The notes beneath the pieces were generated by a model. That model did no database searches. It was not told the origin of the DNA and saw only the letters and a program-made list of their open reading frames with translations. Shown piece after piece: positions 1 to 9,543 of a DNA stretch of 64,000 nucleotides (position 1 is its first letter; each line of letters opens with the position of its first letter). The stretch spans positions 1,364,001 through 1,428,000 of the forward strand of contig NZ_CP095413.1 in assembly GCF_023016285.1 (NCBI RefSeq), written 5' to 3'. The stretch is from Muricauda sp. SCSIO 64092. GTDB lineage: Bacteria; Bacteroidota; Bacteroidia; Flavobacteriales; Flavobacteriaceae. The translations under genes were made by a program, and so were the position numbers.

Positions 1-94
1 ACACCTTCATCGGTATTTAAGTTTAGTCAGAAAACGTATTTAAACAGCAAGTAAAATTTAAGTTTAGTTAATTTGAGTTAGTTCTACTAATGAA

Positions 95-229
95 GGGAGC
101 TGTCTAAAAAGAGTATTTTGTCGGTTCGAGCGCAGTCGAGAACTTATCATAGTTCCGATTGTCAAATACATCTCTACTGCCCTCGATGTGACCAATGCGC
201 GTAGGACTTTTTAGACAGCCCTTTTTTCT
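95..229. repeat. MITE-like palindromic element, family A, copy 1
   Basis: A 13-bp inverted repeat (GCTGTCTAAAAAG at 99-111, its complement at 207-219) encloses an inner sequence with a TCGAGCGCAGTCGAGA-type motif and is followed by a T-rich tract. The same ends and inner motif recur at 55588-55729, so this is a dispersed element and not a local hairpin. The right end lies only about 14 nt upstream of the first glycosidase start codon, so it forms the leader of that gene and could act as a terminator or attenuator. No transposase is encoded. Confidence 0.75.
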
Positions 230-233
230 AAAG

Positions 234-2813
234 ATGAGAAGGGATTTAATACAAATTGTATTGGTCTGCACGTTGTTCCAAGCAACTTTCGGCCAGATAA
301 AGATAAATACCAAAAATGGCCATCCGATAGAAATTGGGAGCAGTGGTTTTAATGTCCGTATTGCCGATAAAGTATGGAATTACACCCACCCTGATTTCAG
401 GAAAGCTGTGCATGAACTGCGACCAGGCTGGTTGCGTTTTTTTTCGGGGACGATGGGTGATGCTTTCAATTGTGCCACAGGTCAGTATGATCTGGATTAT
501 GCCTACATGTTTGATAAATCCAAGCAGTATCTCAGGGGATATGAATTCACGGAGATAAAAGGACCCCACCGTATTTTTGACCTTTACCAACTCTTGGGGG
601 AAATCAACGGAAAACTCGTGGTGACCATCAATGCCTTTTCCGAAACCCCCAGAATCACCGAGGAACTTGCACGTTTTGTAAAGAACAACAATATTGAGGT
701 CGAAGTTTGGCAGTTCTGCAATGAACCTTATTTCTATGTCCCGCACCGCGAACGGTACTGGTGGAACAATGGATACGACTATGCCCTAAAAATGCGACCA
801 CATGCAGAAGCCATACTGAAAGTTTTTCCAGATGCGCAATTGGCATTGAACTTCACCTGGGACGGTATCTGGGGGTTCATGAAAGAGATAAACCAATATC
901 AAAGCGAGCATGGCGCCTATTGGAATACGTTTTCAAAACACTCCTATGCACCACATACGGGCAAGCGCGAACCCCTTGATAAAGCGTACCGAAGGGCAAA
1001 CACCAAACTATTGGAGGCCACTGGCAAAGAAGCGATGGAAGAAATAGAAGCATATACTTCCAAAGGCATTCCCATGCTCATCACCGAGTTTGGTATTTGG
1101 AACAAGCCTTTGGATGGCATTTATTACAGTATCTACAATATCGAATATACCATGCGCCAGTTGCAACACACAAATACCCGGTGGATCGGTGCACACGAGG
1201 TCAGCAATAAATATATTCCCGAAAAGAATTTCAACCATTTGATAACAGAAGCCTATGGGAAAGGTAAAAAACTGGACACCGATTCCATTCCAACCGGAAT
1301 CCACAGGCTGTTGGAGGGCAAGGCCTATAAAATTTACCATAGTGCGGTCAACAATTCCGATTTCGTTTATGCATCGGAACTATTGGGCGGTTTAAAGGTA
1401 AGTGGCATGCAGCAGACGGTGGTTGAAGGCATGTTTGCCCAAGCCTATCGTGGTACCAACGGTTATGATTATTTGGTGGTCACCAATCGCAGTTTGGAAG
1501 CTGGCGAATTTGATTTGATTTTAGATGGAAAACCTTTAAAGGGAAAGGTTGAGCTTGAATATATCTCAGCAGATGACCTAACGACGAAAAATACGGAAAT
1601 ACGGTCAGAAATCAACAATGGCGGGAGACTGCTTATAAGGCCATTGAGTGTCACCGTGGCCAAATGGAAATCCGATCGAAAAATTTCCTTGTCACCTCCA
1701 CGGATTTATGATTTGTCAGTTACCGAAAATGGGGTGAACGCGGTTTGGGGCCATCTGGAAGGTGCCTCCGAATATCAATTGTGGTATGGAACGGCACCGG
1801 ATTCCTTAACGGTCAAAATTAACGGCATAAAAGGCACTAATTACGAGGTGACCAACTTAAAATTGGGCAAAACCTACTATTTTCAAACGATTGCCTTGAG
1901 CGCTTCAGGTGATAGTTCAAAGTCCAAAATCGTTTCCCAAGGATATGAACGCCCTTCAACGCCATCAATTTTCAAAACCGCAAGACGGGATGATACGGCC
2001 ACCATTATGTGGCAAAGCGTCAAAAACGCGGAAGGATATCTCTTAAAATACACATCAACAACAGGTAAAGAAAAGATCATAGATACCAAGAATGTTTTTG
2101 GGTTCCGAGTGGAGGGTCTCGAAATGAACGTTCCCCATACTTTTTCGGTAGCGGCCTATAACGGATTGGGACGGGGTAGGTTTTCGGAGTATGCAACTGT
2201 AATCCCTAAAGAAAATATTCCCTATTCCCCCAGGGACGTATCCGCTCGGGAAACTCCCAGGGGAAGTATCATGTTGAACTGGACGCCCAATGAACTAAAT
2301 CCGCCCGGAACAACATATATTGTGCTTCGCGGTGAAAAATTACACGATTTTCAGGTGTTGGCATCAAATGTTAAAGGCACAGGTTTTGAGGATACCTCCA
2401 TAGAAAAGGACAAGGACTTTTTTTATACGGTAAAAGCCGCTACACAACATGGGGAAAGCAATTTCTATCCCAATATTGCCACCCCCATTAAACTGGAAGC
2501 TAACTACAAGATTGAAATAACCGAGATCAACAAGGATACCGAAGGTAACTACATCATAGATGTTACATTTGGCAATATCCCTTTGGATGGTTACCATAGT
2601 TTTGGAATCATATACAGCAATATCTCCTATTTAACTGTGGAGGAAACACGTGTTGAAGGAAGTAGCGTGGACAAGAACAAAGGCAAATTTCAAGTGACCA
2701 TTCCAAAGGAGGAGCTCCGACGGAATTCAAAATACGCGATAAAAGCTTATGTAAATACCAACGGAAAGGATTTGTTTGGAAGACAGCCTGACAAAACAAT
2801 TACAGTTGATTAA
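234..2813 (+). CDS. Secreted clan GH-A glycoside hydrolase with C-terminal fibronectin III domains
   Basis: The first 20 residues are a signal peptide ending at TFGQ, so the enzyme is exported. The catalytic half (about residues 25-470) has the clan GH-A layout: acid/base candidate E164 in WQFCNEPYF and nucleophile candidate E285 in LITEFG. At least three fibronectin III-like modules follow (about 490-770), then a beta-rich tail. I cannot assign a CAZy family; endo- or exo-acting galactanase or agarase-like activity is inference from the locus. A longer reading frame starts at 195, but that start lies inside the repeat element, and the start at 234 gives the proper signal peptide. It leads a run of plus-strand degradation genes with short gaps. 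Confidence 0.8.
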   Translation: MRRDLIQIVLVCTLFQATFGQIKINTKNGHPIEIGSSGFNVRIADKVWNYTHPDFRKAVHELRPGWLRFFSGTMGDAFNCATGQYDLDYAYMFDKSKQYLRGYEFTEIKGPHRIFDLYQLLGEINGKLVVTINAFSETPRITEELARFVKNNNIEVEVWQFCNEPYFYVPHRERYWWNNGYDYALKMRPHAEAILKVFPDAQLALNFTWDGIWGFMKEINQYQSEHGAYWNTFSKHSYAPHTGKREPLDKAYRRANTKLLEATGKEAMEEIEAYTSKGIPMLITEFGIWNKPLDGIYYSIYNIEYTMRQLQHTNTRWIGAHEVSNKYIPEKNFNHLITEAYGKGKKLDTDSIPTGIHRLLEGKAYKIYHSAVNNSDFVYASELLGGLKVSGMQQTVVEGMFAQAYRGTNGYDYLVVTNRSLEAGEFDLILDGKPLKGKVELEYISADDLTTKNTEIRSEINNGGRLLIRPLSVTVAKWKSDRKISLSPPRIYDLSVTENGVNAVWGHLEGASEYQLWYGTAPDSLTVKINGIKGTNYEVTNLKLGKTYYFQTIALSASGDSSKSKIVSQGYERPSTPSIFKTARRDDTATIMWQSVKNAEGYLLKYTSTTGKEKIIDTKNVFGFRVEGLEMNVPHTFSVAAYNGLGRGRFSEYATVIPKENIPYSPRDVSARETPRGSIMLNWTPNELNPPGTTYIVLRGEKLHDFQVLASNVKGTGFEDTSIEKDKDFFYTVKAATQHGESNFYPNIATPIKLEANYKIEITEINKDTEGNYIIDVTFGNIPLDGYHSFGIIYSNISYLTVEETRVEGSSVDKNKGKFQVTIPKEELRRNSKYAIKAYVNTNGKDLFGRQPDKTITVD

Positions 2814-2942
2814 GAAAAACGGGCTATGGTCTTGGTGCATACAATTGCCAAAATGAAAAGCAAGCCAATTATTCAACAAGATCACAGGTCAATTCGTCAA
2901 AAATGCTTACTGAGTATAGCTTATACTCCTAATTTTAGGCCA

Positions 2943-4355
2943 ATGTTTAGAATCTTCCTATCATACCTCTTTTTGGCCAGCTTTGTTTTAGGTTGTTCCC
3001 AAGCAGAAAAGGAAAGGCCTATGCCACCCAACGTGGTCTTCATTTTTCTTGACGATCTGGGTTATGGGGACTTAAGTTGCTATGGCAATGATAAAATCGT
3101 TACTCCAAATTTTGATGCCCTCGCCAAAAATGGTATAAAGTTCACCCAGTTTTATAGCAACGCGCCCGTTTGTTCACCATCGCGAGTGGCATTTATCACT
3201 GGTCAGTATCCTTTCAGAAGGCGAATCCATGGGGTTGTTGGTAGTACAAAAAACAATAAAGCAAGAAGGCAGGCCAATTTTTTGGATACCATAGGACCCT
3301 TGTTGCCAAAAATGTTGAAAAATAATGGATATGCAACGGCACATTTTGGGAAATGGCATATGGGCGGAGGGCGAGATATTGGCAATGTCCCCTACCCTAC
3401 TGATTATGGCTATGACCAGAGCCTTGTTGGTTTTGAAGGCATAGGCGACCGAATACTTGATTTAGAGGACCATGCCCTAAGCAATAGGAGTGCCAAATTG
3501 GGAAAGGGCAGGATTGCCAGGATACCCAAAAGGGATATTACACGAATTTATGTTGATAGCGCGCTCTCGTTCATAAAACGAAACAAGGATCGACCCTTCT
3601 ATGTCAATATCTTTCCCGGTGATGTCCATGACCCTTTTAAACCAACGGAATCTGAAATTAAAGGGTTTAGGCCTATCGCGAGGGATGAGGAAGAAGCCAA
3701 ATTTTTTGCTGTGCTCAAAGAAACTGATAAGCAGGTGGGCAGGTTTGTTCAGGGCCTGGAGTCCATGGGGCTGATTGATGATACCATTATTATCATGTCA
3801 AGCGATAATGGGCCTACCGATTGGCCGCGATATTATAAACACAACGGACAACCCCCATCAAGCCAAGGAAATTTACGGGGTAGAAAATGGAGCCTATATG
3901 AAGGAGGGATTCGGGTACCCTTACTAGTACAGTGGAAAGGGCATCTCCCTGAAAATTCTGTGGACAGTACCACGGTTGGAGCTGTAATGGACTTGTTTCC
4001 CACGATAATGAACCTTACCGATTCCAATTTCAAAGAGGTTGCACCCAATCTTGATGGTATTCCATTGGATGGAGCAATTTATGGGACATCACAATCAAGA
4101 AAAGAACCCATATTCTGGTACTTCCCCAACCAGCCTGTTCCCGGCAATCCCGAATTTATGACTCCCAAATTGGCCATGCGATATGCAGATTGGAAGTTTT
4201 TGGTCAATGAAGACGGGACCGGTGCAGAACTGTACAATTTAAAACACGATCCAAAAGAAAGTAGTAACATAGCACAGGACCATATGGAACGTGTCGAAAT
4301 TTTTACCAAGGAAATCTTGGATTGGTATGAGCAGACTGTGGTATTCGTAAATTAA
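2943..4355 (+). CDS. S1-family sulfatase, lipoprotein
   Basis: This formylglycine sulfatase should remove sulfate esters from the polysaccharide or its oligosaccharides. The maturation motif is C77-S-P-S-R (CxPSR), the metal-binding start is FIFLDDLGYGD, and MSSDNG lies further on, all typical of the alkaline-phosphatase fold. The chosen start gives a signal peptide with lipobox VLGC (Cys18), which suggests surface or periplasmic anchoring. The reading frame extends upstream to 2826, but that start would bury the signal peptide. About 470 residues is a normal length. A GH2 gene starts 13 nt downstream. The exact sulfatase subfamily and regiospecificity cannot be read here. Confidence 0.88.
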   Translation: MFRIFLSYLFLASFVLGCSQAEKERPMPPNVVFIFLDDLGYGDLSCYGNDKIVTPNFDALAKNGIKFTQFYSNAPVCSPSRVAFITGQYPFRRRIHGVVGSTKNNKARRQANFLDTIGPLLPKMLKNNGYATAHFGKWHMGGGRDIGNVPYPTDYGYDQSLVGFEGIGDRILDLEDHALSNRSAKLGKGRIARIPKRDITRIYVDSALSFIKRNKDRPFYVNIFPGDVHDPFKPTESEIKGFRPIARDEEEAKFFAVLKETDKQVGRFVQGLESMGLIDDTIIIMSSDNGPTDWPRYYKHNGQPPSSQGNLRGRKWSLYEGGIRVPLLVQWKGHLPENSVDSTTVGAVMDLFPTIMNLTDSNFKEVAPNLDGIPLDGAIYGTSQSRKEPIFWYFPNQPVPGNPEFMTPKLAMRYADWKFLVNEDGTGAELYNLKHDPKESSNIAQDHMERVEIFTKEILDWYEQTVVFVN

Positions 4356-4368
4356 AAACCATTAGAAA

Positions 4369-6210
4369 ATGAAGGAAAATTTAGTTTTTACAATATTGGG
4401 CCTTTTTATGACCGCAATGGTAGGTCAGGTAACTCCACATAGAACCGCCCTTGTGACGCAATGGGCAAAAAAAATTGACGAAAATTCGGTTTGGAATGAA
4501 TACCCCAGGCCACAATTGGAACGTGAAGACTGGCAAAATTTGAATGGACCATGGGATTTTCACCTTGGCAAACGAACCGAGGGAAGACCTCAAAATTTTT
4601 CAAGAACGATTTTGGTACCCTTTGCGGTGGAATCAAAACTATCCGGCATTCAAGAAACGGTACTCCCTCAACATCGACTTTGGTACAGCAAGGATTTTGA
4701 GCTGAAGGACAGCTTTGCTGGAAAAGATATTATCCTTCATTTTGAAGCTGTTGATTATGAAGCAATGGTATGGGTCAACAATGTCATTGTGGGAAGCCAT
4801 AAAGGCGGATATGATAGGTTTTCATTTGATATCACGCCGTATTTGAAGAAAGGGAAGAATACCATTACGGTCGCTGTTGATGACCCAAGTAATTTTGGTT
4901 CACAAGCCAGGGGAAAACAACAGTTGCCCTCACAGGGGATTTGGTATACCCCGGTGAGTGGTATTTGGCAAACGGTTTGGTTGGAAGGGGTCTCCACAAA
5001 AGCTTGGATCAAGGAGGTGAAGATAACTCCTGATATCGACAATGGAACCGTTTCCATAGTGCCCATGCTGAACAAACCCTCCCCTGAAAAATTCCAGGTC
5101 AGGATCAAAGCCTCTTCTCAGGGTAAGTTGGTTGCCAATACAGAAATTGCTGCCGAAGAACTGGCAACCCTTTCCATTGAAGACGCCAAGCTTTGGGCTC
5201 CCGACTCCCCTTTTCTTTACGATCTTGATTTGGTTTTAATCGATGAAAAAGGCCGAGTTTTGGACGAGATCAAAAGCTATTTTGGAATGCGAAAAATCAG
5301 TTTGGGTGACCATAAAGGAGGTAAATACCTGTTTTTGAACAATCAACCACTTTTCCAGTATGGAACCTTAGATCAAGGCTGGTGGCCTGATGGATTGCAC
5401 ACGCCGCCCAGCGATGAAGCTATGCGATGGGATATTGAAATGACAAAAAAAATGGGGTTCAATACCATTCGCAAGCACATAAAAGTAGAACCGGACCGCT
5501 GGTATTACCATTGCGACCGATTGGGGATGTTGGTTTGGCAAGATATGCCGTCGGGTATGATGGTAGTGCCAAATCCTGAACCGGAAAAGCGACCCATTCA
5601 TTTACAACACGCAAAAAAAGGCGCTCCCGATCTACACCTGACCATCGAAACCAAAATGCAGTACGAGCATGAGATGAAACAGATGATTTATGAACATTAC
5701 AATTACCCTAGCATTGTAATGTGGGTTCCCTTCAACGAAGGTTGGGGGCAGTACGATACCTGTAGGATTGCGGATATGGTCAAAGCCCTGGATGGCTCTC
5801 GTTTAATTAACGCTGTAAGCGGTTGGTCGTTACGGCCCTGTGGGGAAATATATGACATCCATTCCTATCAAAAGGAAGTGAAGATTCCTTCCATTTCAAA
5901 GGATATGGCATCGGTCATTGGGGAGTACGGGGGCATCGGTTTTCCCGTAGATGGACATCTGTGGAAGCCAGGATTTAAAAATTGGGGATATCAGACCTAT
6001 GATTCCGAAGGGAAGCTACTCGAAAATTACAGGTTGAAATTCGACCAAATCGTAAAAATGAAGGAAGAAAATGGACTCTCAGCGGCAATTTACACGCAGA
6101 CCACGGATGTTGAGGGTGAGGTAAACGGATTGATTACCTACGATAGGAAGGTTGTCAAAATGCCTGTGGAAACCTTGGCAAAAATGCATGAAGTACTCTA
6201 TAAAAAATAA
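4369..6210 (+). CDS. GH2 beta-galactosidase-type glycoside hydrolase
   Basis: The protein has a signal peptide (cleavage near MVGQ) and the GH2 order: an N-terminal jelly-roll sugar-binding domain (about 50-210), an immunoglobulin-like domain (about 215-320) and a TIM barrel. The acid/base is E457 in FNEGWGQ and the nucleophile E519 in GEYGG. At 613 residues it is a short GH2 without the long C-terminal domains of LacZ. GH2 members also include beta-glucuronidases and mannosidases. Beta-galactosidase is preferred because the locus ends in galactose metabolism. It sits between two sulfatase genes in one operon. Confidence 0.85.
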   Translation: MKENLVFTILGLFMTAMVGQVTPHRTALVTQWAKKIDENSVWNEYPRPQLEREDWQNLNGPWDFHLGKRTEGRPQNFSRTILVPFAVESKLSGIQETVLPQHRLWYSKDFELKDSFAGKDIILHFEAVDYEAMVWVNNVIVGSHKGGYDRFSFDITPYLKKGKNTITVAVDDPSNFGSQARGKQQLPSQGIWYTPVSGIWQTVWLEGVSTKAWIKEVKITPDIDNGTVSIVPMLNKPSPEKFQVRIKASSQGKLVANTEIAAEELATLSIEDAKLWAPDSPFLYDLDLVLIDEKGRVLDEIKSYFGMRKISLGDHKGGKYLFLNNQPLFQYGTLDQGWWPDGLHTPPSDEAMRWDIEMTKKMGFNTIRKHIKVEPDRWYYHCDRLGMLVWQDMPSGMMVVPNPEPEKRPIHLQHAKKGAPDLHLTIETKMQYEHEMKQMIYEHYNYPSIVMWVPFNEGWGQYDTCRIADMVKALDGSRLINAVSGWSLRPCGEIYDIHSYQKEVKIPSISKDMASVIGEYGGIGFPVDGHLWKPGFKNWGYQTYDSEGKLLENYRLKFDQIVKMKEENGLSAAIYTQTTDVEGEVNGLITYDRKVVKMPVETLAKMHEVLYKK

Positions 6211-6221
6211 TAGGGCGCAAG

Positions 6222-7718
6222 ATGAAAAATACAGTTTTCATAGTGCTACTTGCACTTTTTTGTTCCCATGGCAACGGTCAATCGGAAGTTATAAAAGAAT
6301 ACCCCAATATTTTGATGATTTTGGTGGATGACCTCAAACCTGCTTTGGGCAGTTATGGCGATACCACTGCGCTAAGCCCAAATATCGATAAATTGGCCGC
6401 AAGCAGTCTCCAATTTGAGCGTGCTTATGTGAACCAAGCCGTTTGTGGGCCTTCCCGATACAATTTGATGTTGGGCATGCGCTCCACAAGTTCAGGAATC
6501 TATGGTTTTGGCAGAAATTTTAGGGAGACCTTTCCTAAAGCGGTCACCTTGCCCCAATACTTTAAGCAAAATGGCTATCACGTAGAATCAATGGGCAAAG
6601 TGTATCATGTGGGTCATGGGCAAAGTGATGATGGGCTATCCTGGAGCGTGCCTTCCCGAAAGGATAAGGTCATTGAATACATCTTGCCCGAAAGTAAAGA
6701 AGGTCCCTTGACGCGTGAGGAAGCCTTTTTTGAGAATACGAGAAAACACCTGAAAAACATTCCAAAAAATAAGGATTTGCCCCGGGGGGCGGCTTGGGAA
6801 ATGCCCGATGTACTCGACGATGCTTATGCCGATGGGCGTGTGGCACGCCATGCCATTGACCGTCTGCGTAAATTGGGAAAAGAAAAAAAGCCATTTTTTA
6901 TGGCCATAGGTTTTGCCAGGCCACACCTTCCATTTTCGGTGCCCAAAAAGTATTGGGATATGTACGATCCAGCCAAGTTGCCCATGCCCGAATTTGAAGA
7001 TTTTCCAAAGGATGCCCCACAGATTGCACAAAAGCGGGGCGGTGAAATCACACAGTTTTTTCCCGTACCGGAGGACAAAGGTGTAGCCTATTCCGAAGAA
7101 CTTAAAAGAACCCTTATTCATGGGTACTATGCCAGTATTAGTTATATGGATGCGCAGTTGGGCAAAGTCATGGATGAATTAAAGCGACTGGAACTTGACA
7201 AAAGAACCATAGTATTGCTTTGGGGTGACCATGGTTGGCATTTGGGTGACCATGGTATTTGGACGAAGCATACAAATTACGAGCAACCCACACGGATTCC
7301 ATTTTTAGTTCGGGTCCCTGGGATTACCAAGGAAAGAGCAAGTACCGAACAATTTATGGAAACCGTGGATATTTATCCTACTTTGGTGGATTTGGCAGGT
7401 TTGGCGCAACCTGTTGGCATCCAAAAATTGGATGGAATCAGTCTTAAGCCGGTTTTGGAAAATCCCACAAAAGTCACTAAAGATCATGCCTATCATGCCT
7501 ACAAAAAACGGAGTTACATTGGTGAGGCCATTCGTAACAAGCGATACCGTATGGTACGATGGACCAATTCAAAAGATTTGGATGACGTGGTATACGAACT
7601 GTATGATTATGATGAAGACCCCTTAGAAACCAAAAACATCGCCAAGGAGCATAAAAAGATCGTAAAGGCAATGGAGGATATTTTAAACCAATATCCAAGG
7701 GCAAAAGAATTGAGGTGA
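6222..7718 (+). CDS. S1-family sulfatase, iduronate-2-sulfatase-like
   Basis: The exported protein (signal peptide to about residue 19) has the maturation motif C75-G-P-S-R, the metal site MILVDDLKPALGSYG and the late motif LLWGDHGWHLGDHG. The CGPSR motif and the HGWHLG segment are characteristic of the iduronate-2-sulfatase-like branch, which in algal polysaccharide loci acts on sulfated sugars. It differs strongly from the first sulfatase, so the two probably remove sulfate at different positions. It begins 11 nt after the GH2 gene and is the last gene of the first run; a 225-base gap follows. Confidence 0.88.
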   Translation: MKNTVFIVLLALFCSHGNGQSEVIKEYPNILMILVDDLKPALGSYGDTTALSPNIDKLAASSLQFERAYVNQAVCGPSRYNLMLGMRSTSSGIYGFGRNFRETFPKAVTLPQYFKQNGYHVESMGKVYHVGHGQSDDGLSWSVPSRKDKVIEYILPESKEGPLTREEAFFENTRKHLKNIPKNKDLPRGAAWEMPDVLDDAYADGRVARHAIDRLRKLGKEKKPFFMAIGFARPHLPFSVPKKYWDMYDPAKLPMPEFEDFPKDAPQIAQKRGGEITQFFPVPEDKGVAYSEELKRTLIHGYYASISYMDAQLGKVMDELKRLELDKRTIVLLWGDHGWHLGDHGIWTKHTNYEQPTRIPFLVRVPGITKERASTEQFMETVDIYPTLVDLAGLAQPVGIQKLDGISLKPVLENPTKVTKDHAYHAYKKRSYIGEAIRNKRYRMVRWTNSKDLDDVVYELYDYDEDPLETKNIAKEHKKIVKAMEDILNQYPRAKELR

Positions 7719-7943
7719 TCAAAAAAGGCTATGACATGGGAACCTCACTTATAATTGATCCATGGGTCGTTTTTTCAACCCCACTTTTTCCTAAGTAAAG
7801 GGAGTTGTTGTGGATTGTAATCCCGATGACGGCCATCGTTTAAATTACAACATATGCTACCACATTTTGCATCATCTTAAATTGTTTATAAATCGAAATA
7901 ACGGTTAGCTTTACAATACGCCATCCATAATGCGATACACATC

Positions 7944-9125
7944 ATGTCAAAGTCCCATATACTTATCGTTTTGCTGCCAGTTTTATTTGGAATCAGTGGC
8001 TGCAAGGACAAAATCAAAAAAGGAAACAATTCTCATATGGTAGATTCTGAACGCATTACGTTTTCAAAAATAAAAGCATCAAATTTTGAAACTGAAATCG
8101 AAGGAAAAAAAGTAGGGCTATATACTTTGAAAAACAAAAATGGTATTGAGGCAACATTTACCAATTATGGCCAGCGCTTAATTTCATTGTACGTGCCCGA
8201 CAAGGATGGGAATTTTGACGATATCGTACTCGGGTTCCCATCATTGCACCAATACAGAACGGCCAGGGAAAAATACTTTGGGGCTACCATAGGAAGATAT
8301 GGCAATAGAATAGCACAAGGCAAATTTTCAATCGATACCGTGATGTATACATTGGCAACCAATAACGGTAGCAACCACCTACATGGCGGAAACAAAGGCT
8401 TTGAAAGTGTAGTTTGGGATGGTCAACAAAAATCGAACAATGAAATTGAATTTTATCGAACCTCACCCCATATGGAAGAGGGATATCCGGGTAATCTCTC
8501 CGTAAAAGTAACCTATAGGTTGACCGATGAGAATGAGTTGATCATCAATTATAAGGCCCAAACGGACAAAAAAACGGTCCTGAACCTTACCCATCACTCA
8601 TTTTTTAATCTAAAAGGGCATGGAAATGGCACCATAAACAATCATAGGTTACAAATTAATGCAGACCGCTTTACACCGGTAGACAAAGATTTGATTCCTA
8701 CCGGAGAGCTTAAGAAGGTAGAAAATACACCTTTTGATTTTCGAACACTAAAACCTATTGGTCAAGATTTGAATTCAGAAAACCAACAATTAAAATATGG
8801 TCTGGGCTATGACCACAACTTTGTATTGAACACTGGCACCAAAAACAGCGATGGCCTTTCACTGGCAGCTAAAGTGGTAGAGCCGGAAACCGGACGAACC
8901 ATGGAAGTATGGACCAATGAACCGGGACTTCAGTTCTATGGAGGTAATTTTTTGAAAGGCGAAGAAGGCAAATTGGACAAAACCTATGATTTTAGGGGAG
9001 CTTTTTGTTTGGAAACACAACACTTTCCGGATTCTCCCAACCAAGCCAGTTTTCCAAGTACTGTCCTAAGCCCGCATGAAACCTATAAATCAACATGTAT
9101 TTATAAATTTTCCGTAATAAACTAA
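7944..9125 (+). CDS. galM: Aldose 1-epimerase (galactose mutarotase), lipoprotein
   Basis: This GalM-family enzyme interconverts alpha and beta anomers of galactose, supplying the alpha form used by galactokinase. The family hallmarks are present: TNYGQRLISLYVPD near the start, GRYGNRIAQGKF, NGSNHLHGG, LNLTHHSFFNL and DHNFVLN. A signal peptide with lipobox GISGC (Cys20) places it outside the cytoplasm, so it would act on sugar before uptake. Length fits the family. The 225 bases upstream show no clear gene, so it may have its own promoter. Confidence 0.9.
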   Translation: MSKSHILIVLLPVLFGISGCKDKIKKGNNSHMVDSERITFSKIKASNFETEIEGKKVGLYTLKNKNGIEATFTNYGQRLISLYVPDKDGNFDDIVLGFPSLHQYRTAREKYFGATIGRYGNRIAQGKFSIDTVMYTLATNNGSNHLHGGNKGFESVVWDGQQKSNNEIEFYRTSPHMEEGYPGNLSVKVTYRLTDENELIINYKAQTDKKTVLNLTHHSFFNLKGHGNGTINNHRLQINADRFTPVDKDLIPTGELKKVENTPFDFRTLKPIGQDLNSENQQLKYGLGYDHNFVLNTGTKNSDGLSLAAKVVEPETGRTMEVWTNEPGLQFYGGNFLKGEEGKLDKTYDFRGAFCLETQHFPDSPNQASFPSTVLSPHETYKSTCIYKFSVIN

Positions 9126-9240
9126 ACTACTATAGCCTAAAGACGATAGGTTTGATTCCGACTGTAAGTAGGCCAAAGATTTGACCGGATGCACGATAAA
9201 TTTCACTTTTTGGAAATACAAGCACTTTTTTCCTCGATGA

Positions 9241-9365
9241 TACAGACGAAATCGAGGGGAAAAAGACCTGATGAGGTTTTGCTTGTGCTGAGCGATCTGC
9301 ATTGAGCTTGCCTGCCCTGAGCGAAGTCGAAAAATCGAAATGAGTCGAAGTAAAAACTGCCAGGC
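9241..9365. repeat. REP-like GAGCGAAGTCGA repeat region between convergent genes
   Basis: The stretch contains short imperfectly palindromic motifs of the type CTGAGCGAAGTCGA and GAAATGAGTCGAAG, common extragenic repeats in marine Flavobacteriia and related to the inner part of the family A elements in this window. No coding sequence was accepted between 9126 and 9543. The minus-strand reading frames here encode only translated repeat. Confidence 0.5.
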
Positions 9366-9446
9366 CTGCCACCTTTTTTCGGTAAATAAGTGAAATTTGT
9401 CGTATACCCATTTGACCACAAGTGACACTTATTGACAAATAACCCA

Positions 9447-9469
9447 ACCTGCCTGCCGGCAAGGCAGGT
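9447..9469. terminator. GC-rich hairpin between convergent galM and regulator genes
   Basis: ACCTGCC at 9447-9453 pairs with GGCAGGT at 9463-9469 around a GC-rich loop. It lies in the 418-base gap where galM and the regulator converge. It could terminate transcription on either strand, but it lacks a strong T tract and may equally be part of the repeat cluster. Confidence 0.35.
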
Positions 9470-9483
9470 AACCGAATAACCCT

Positions 9484-9538
9484 CAATCGGGCAACACTAA
9501 AGTCTTCGCCTAAAAGCGAGGGATTTTCTCCCCGATTG
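9484..9538. terminator. Hairpin just downstream of the hybrid regulator gene
   Basis: CAATCGGG at 9484-9491 pairs perfectly with CCCGATTG at 9531-9538, and an inner TCGC/GCGA pair extends the stem. It is immediately 3' of the minus-strand regulator stop codon, the expected place for a terminator. Function is inferred from position and structure only. Confidence 0.4.
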
Positions 9539-9543
9539 GAGCA

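Noticed and set aside
9130..9486. Overlapping minus-strand ORFs after galM
   Set aside because: They translate REP-like repeats and the terminator hairpin, in several frames at once.
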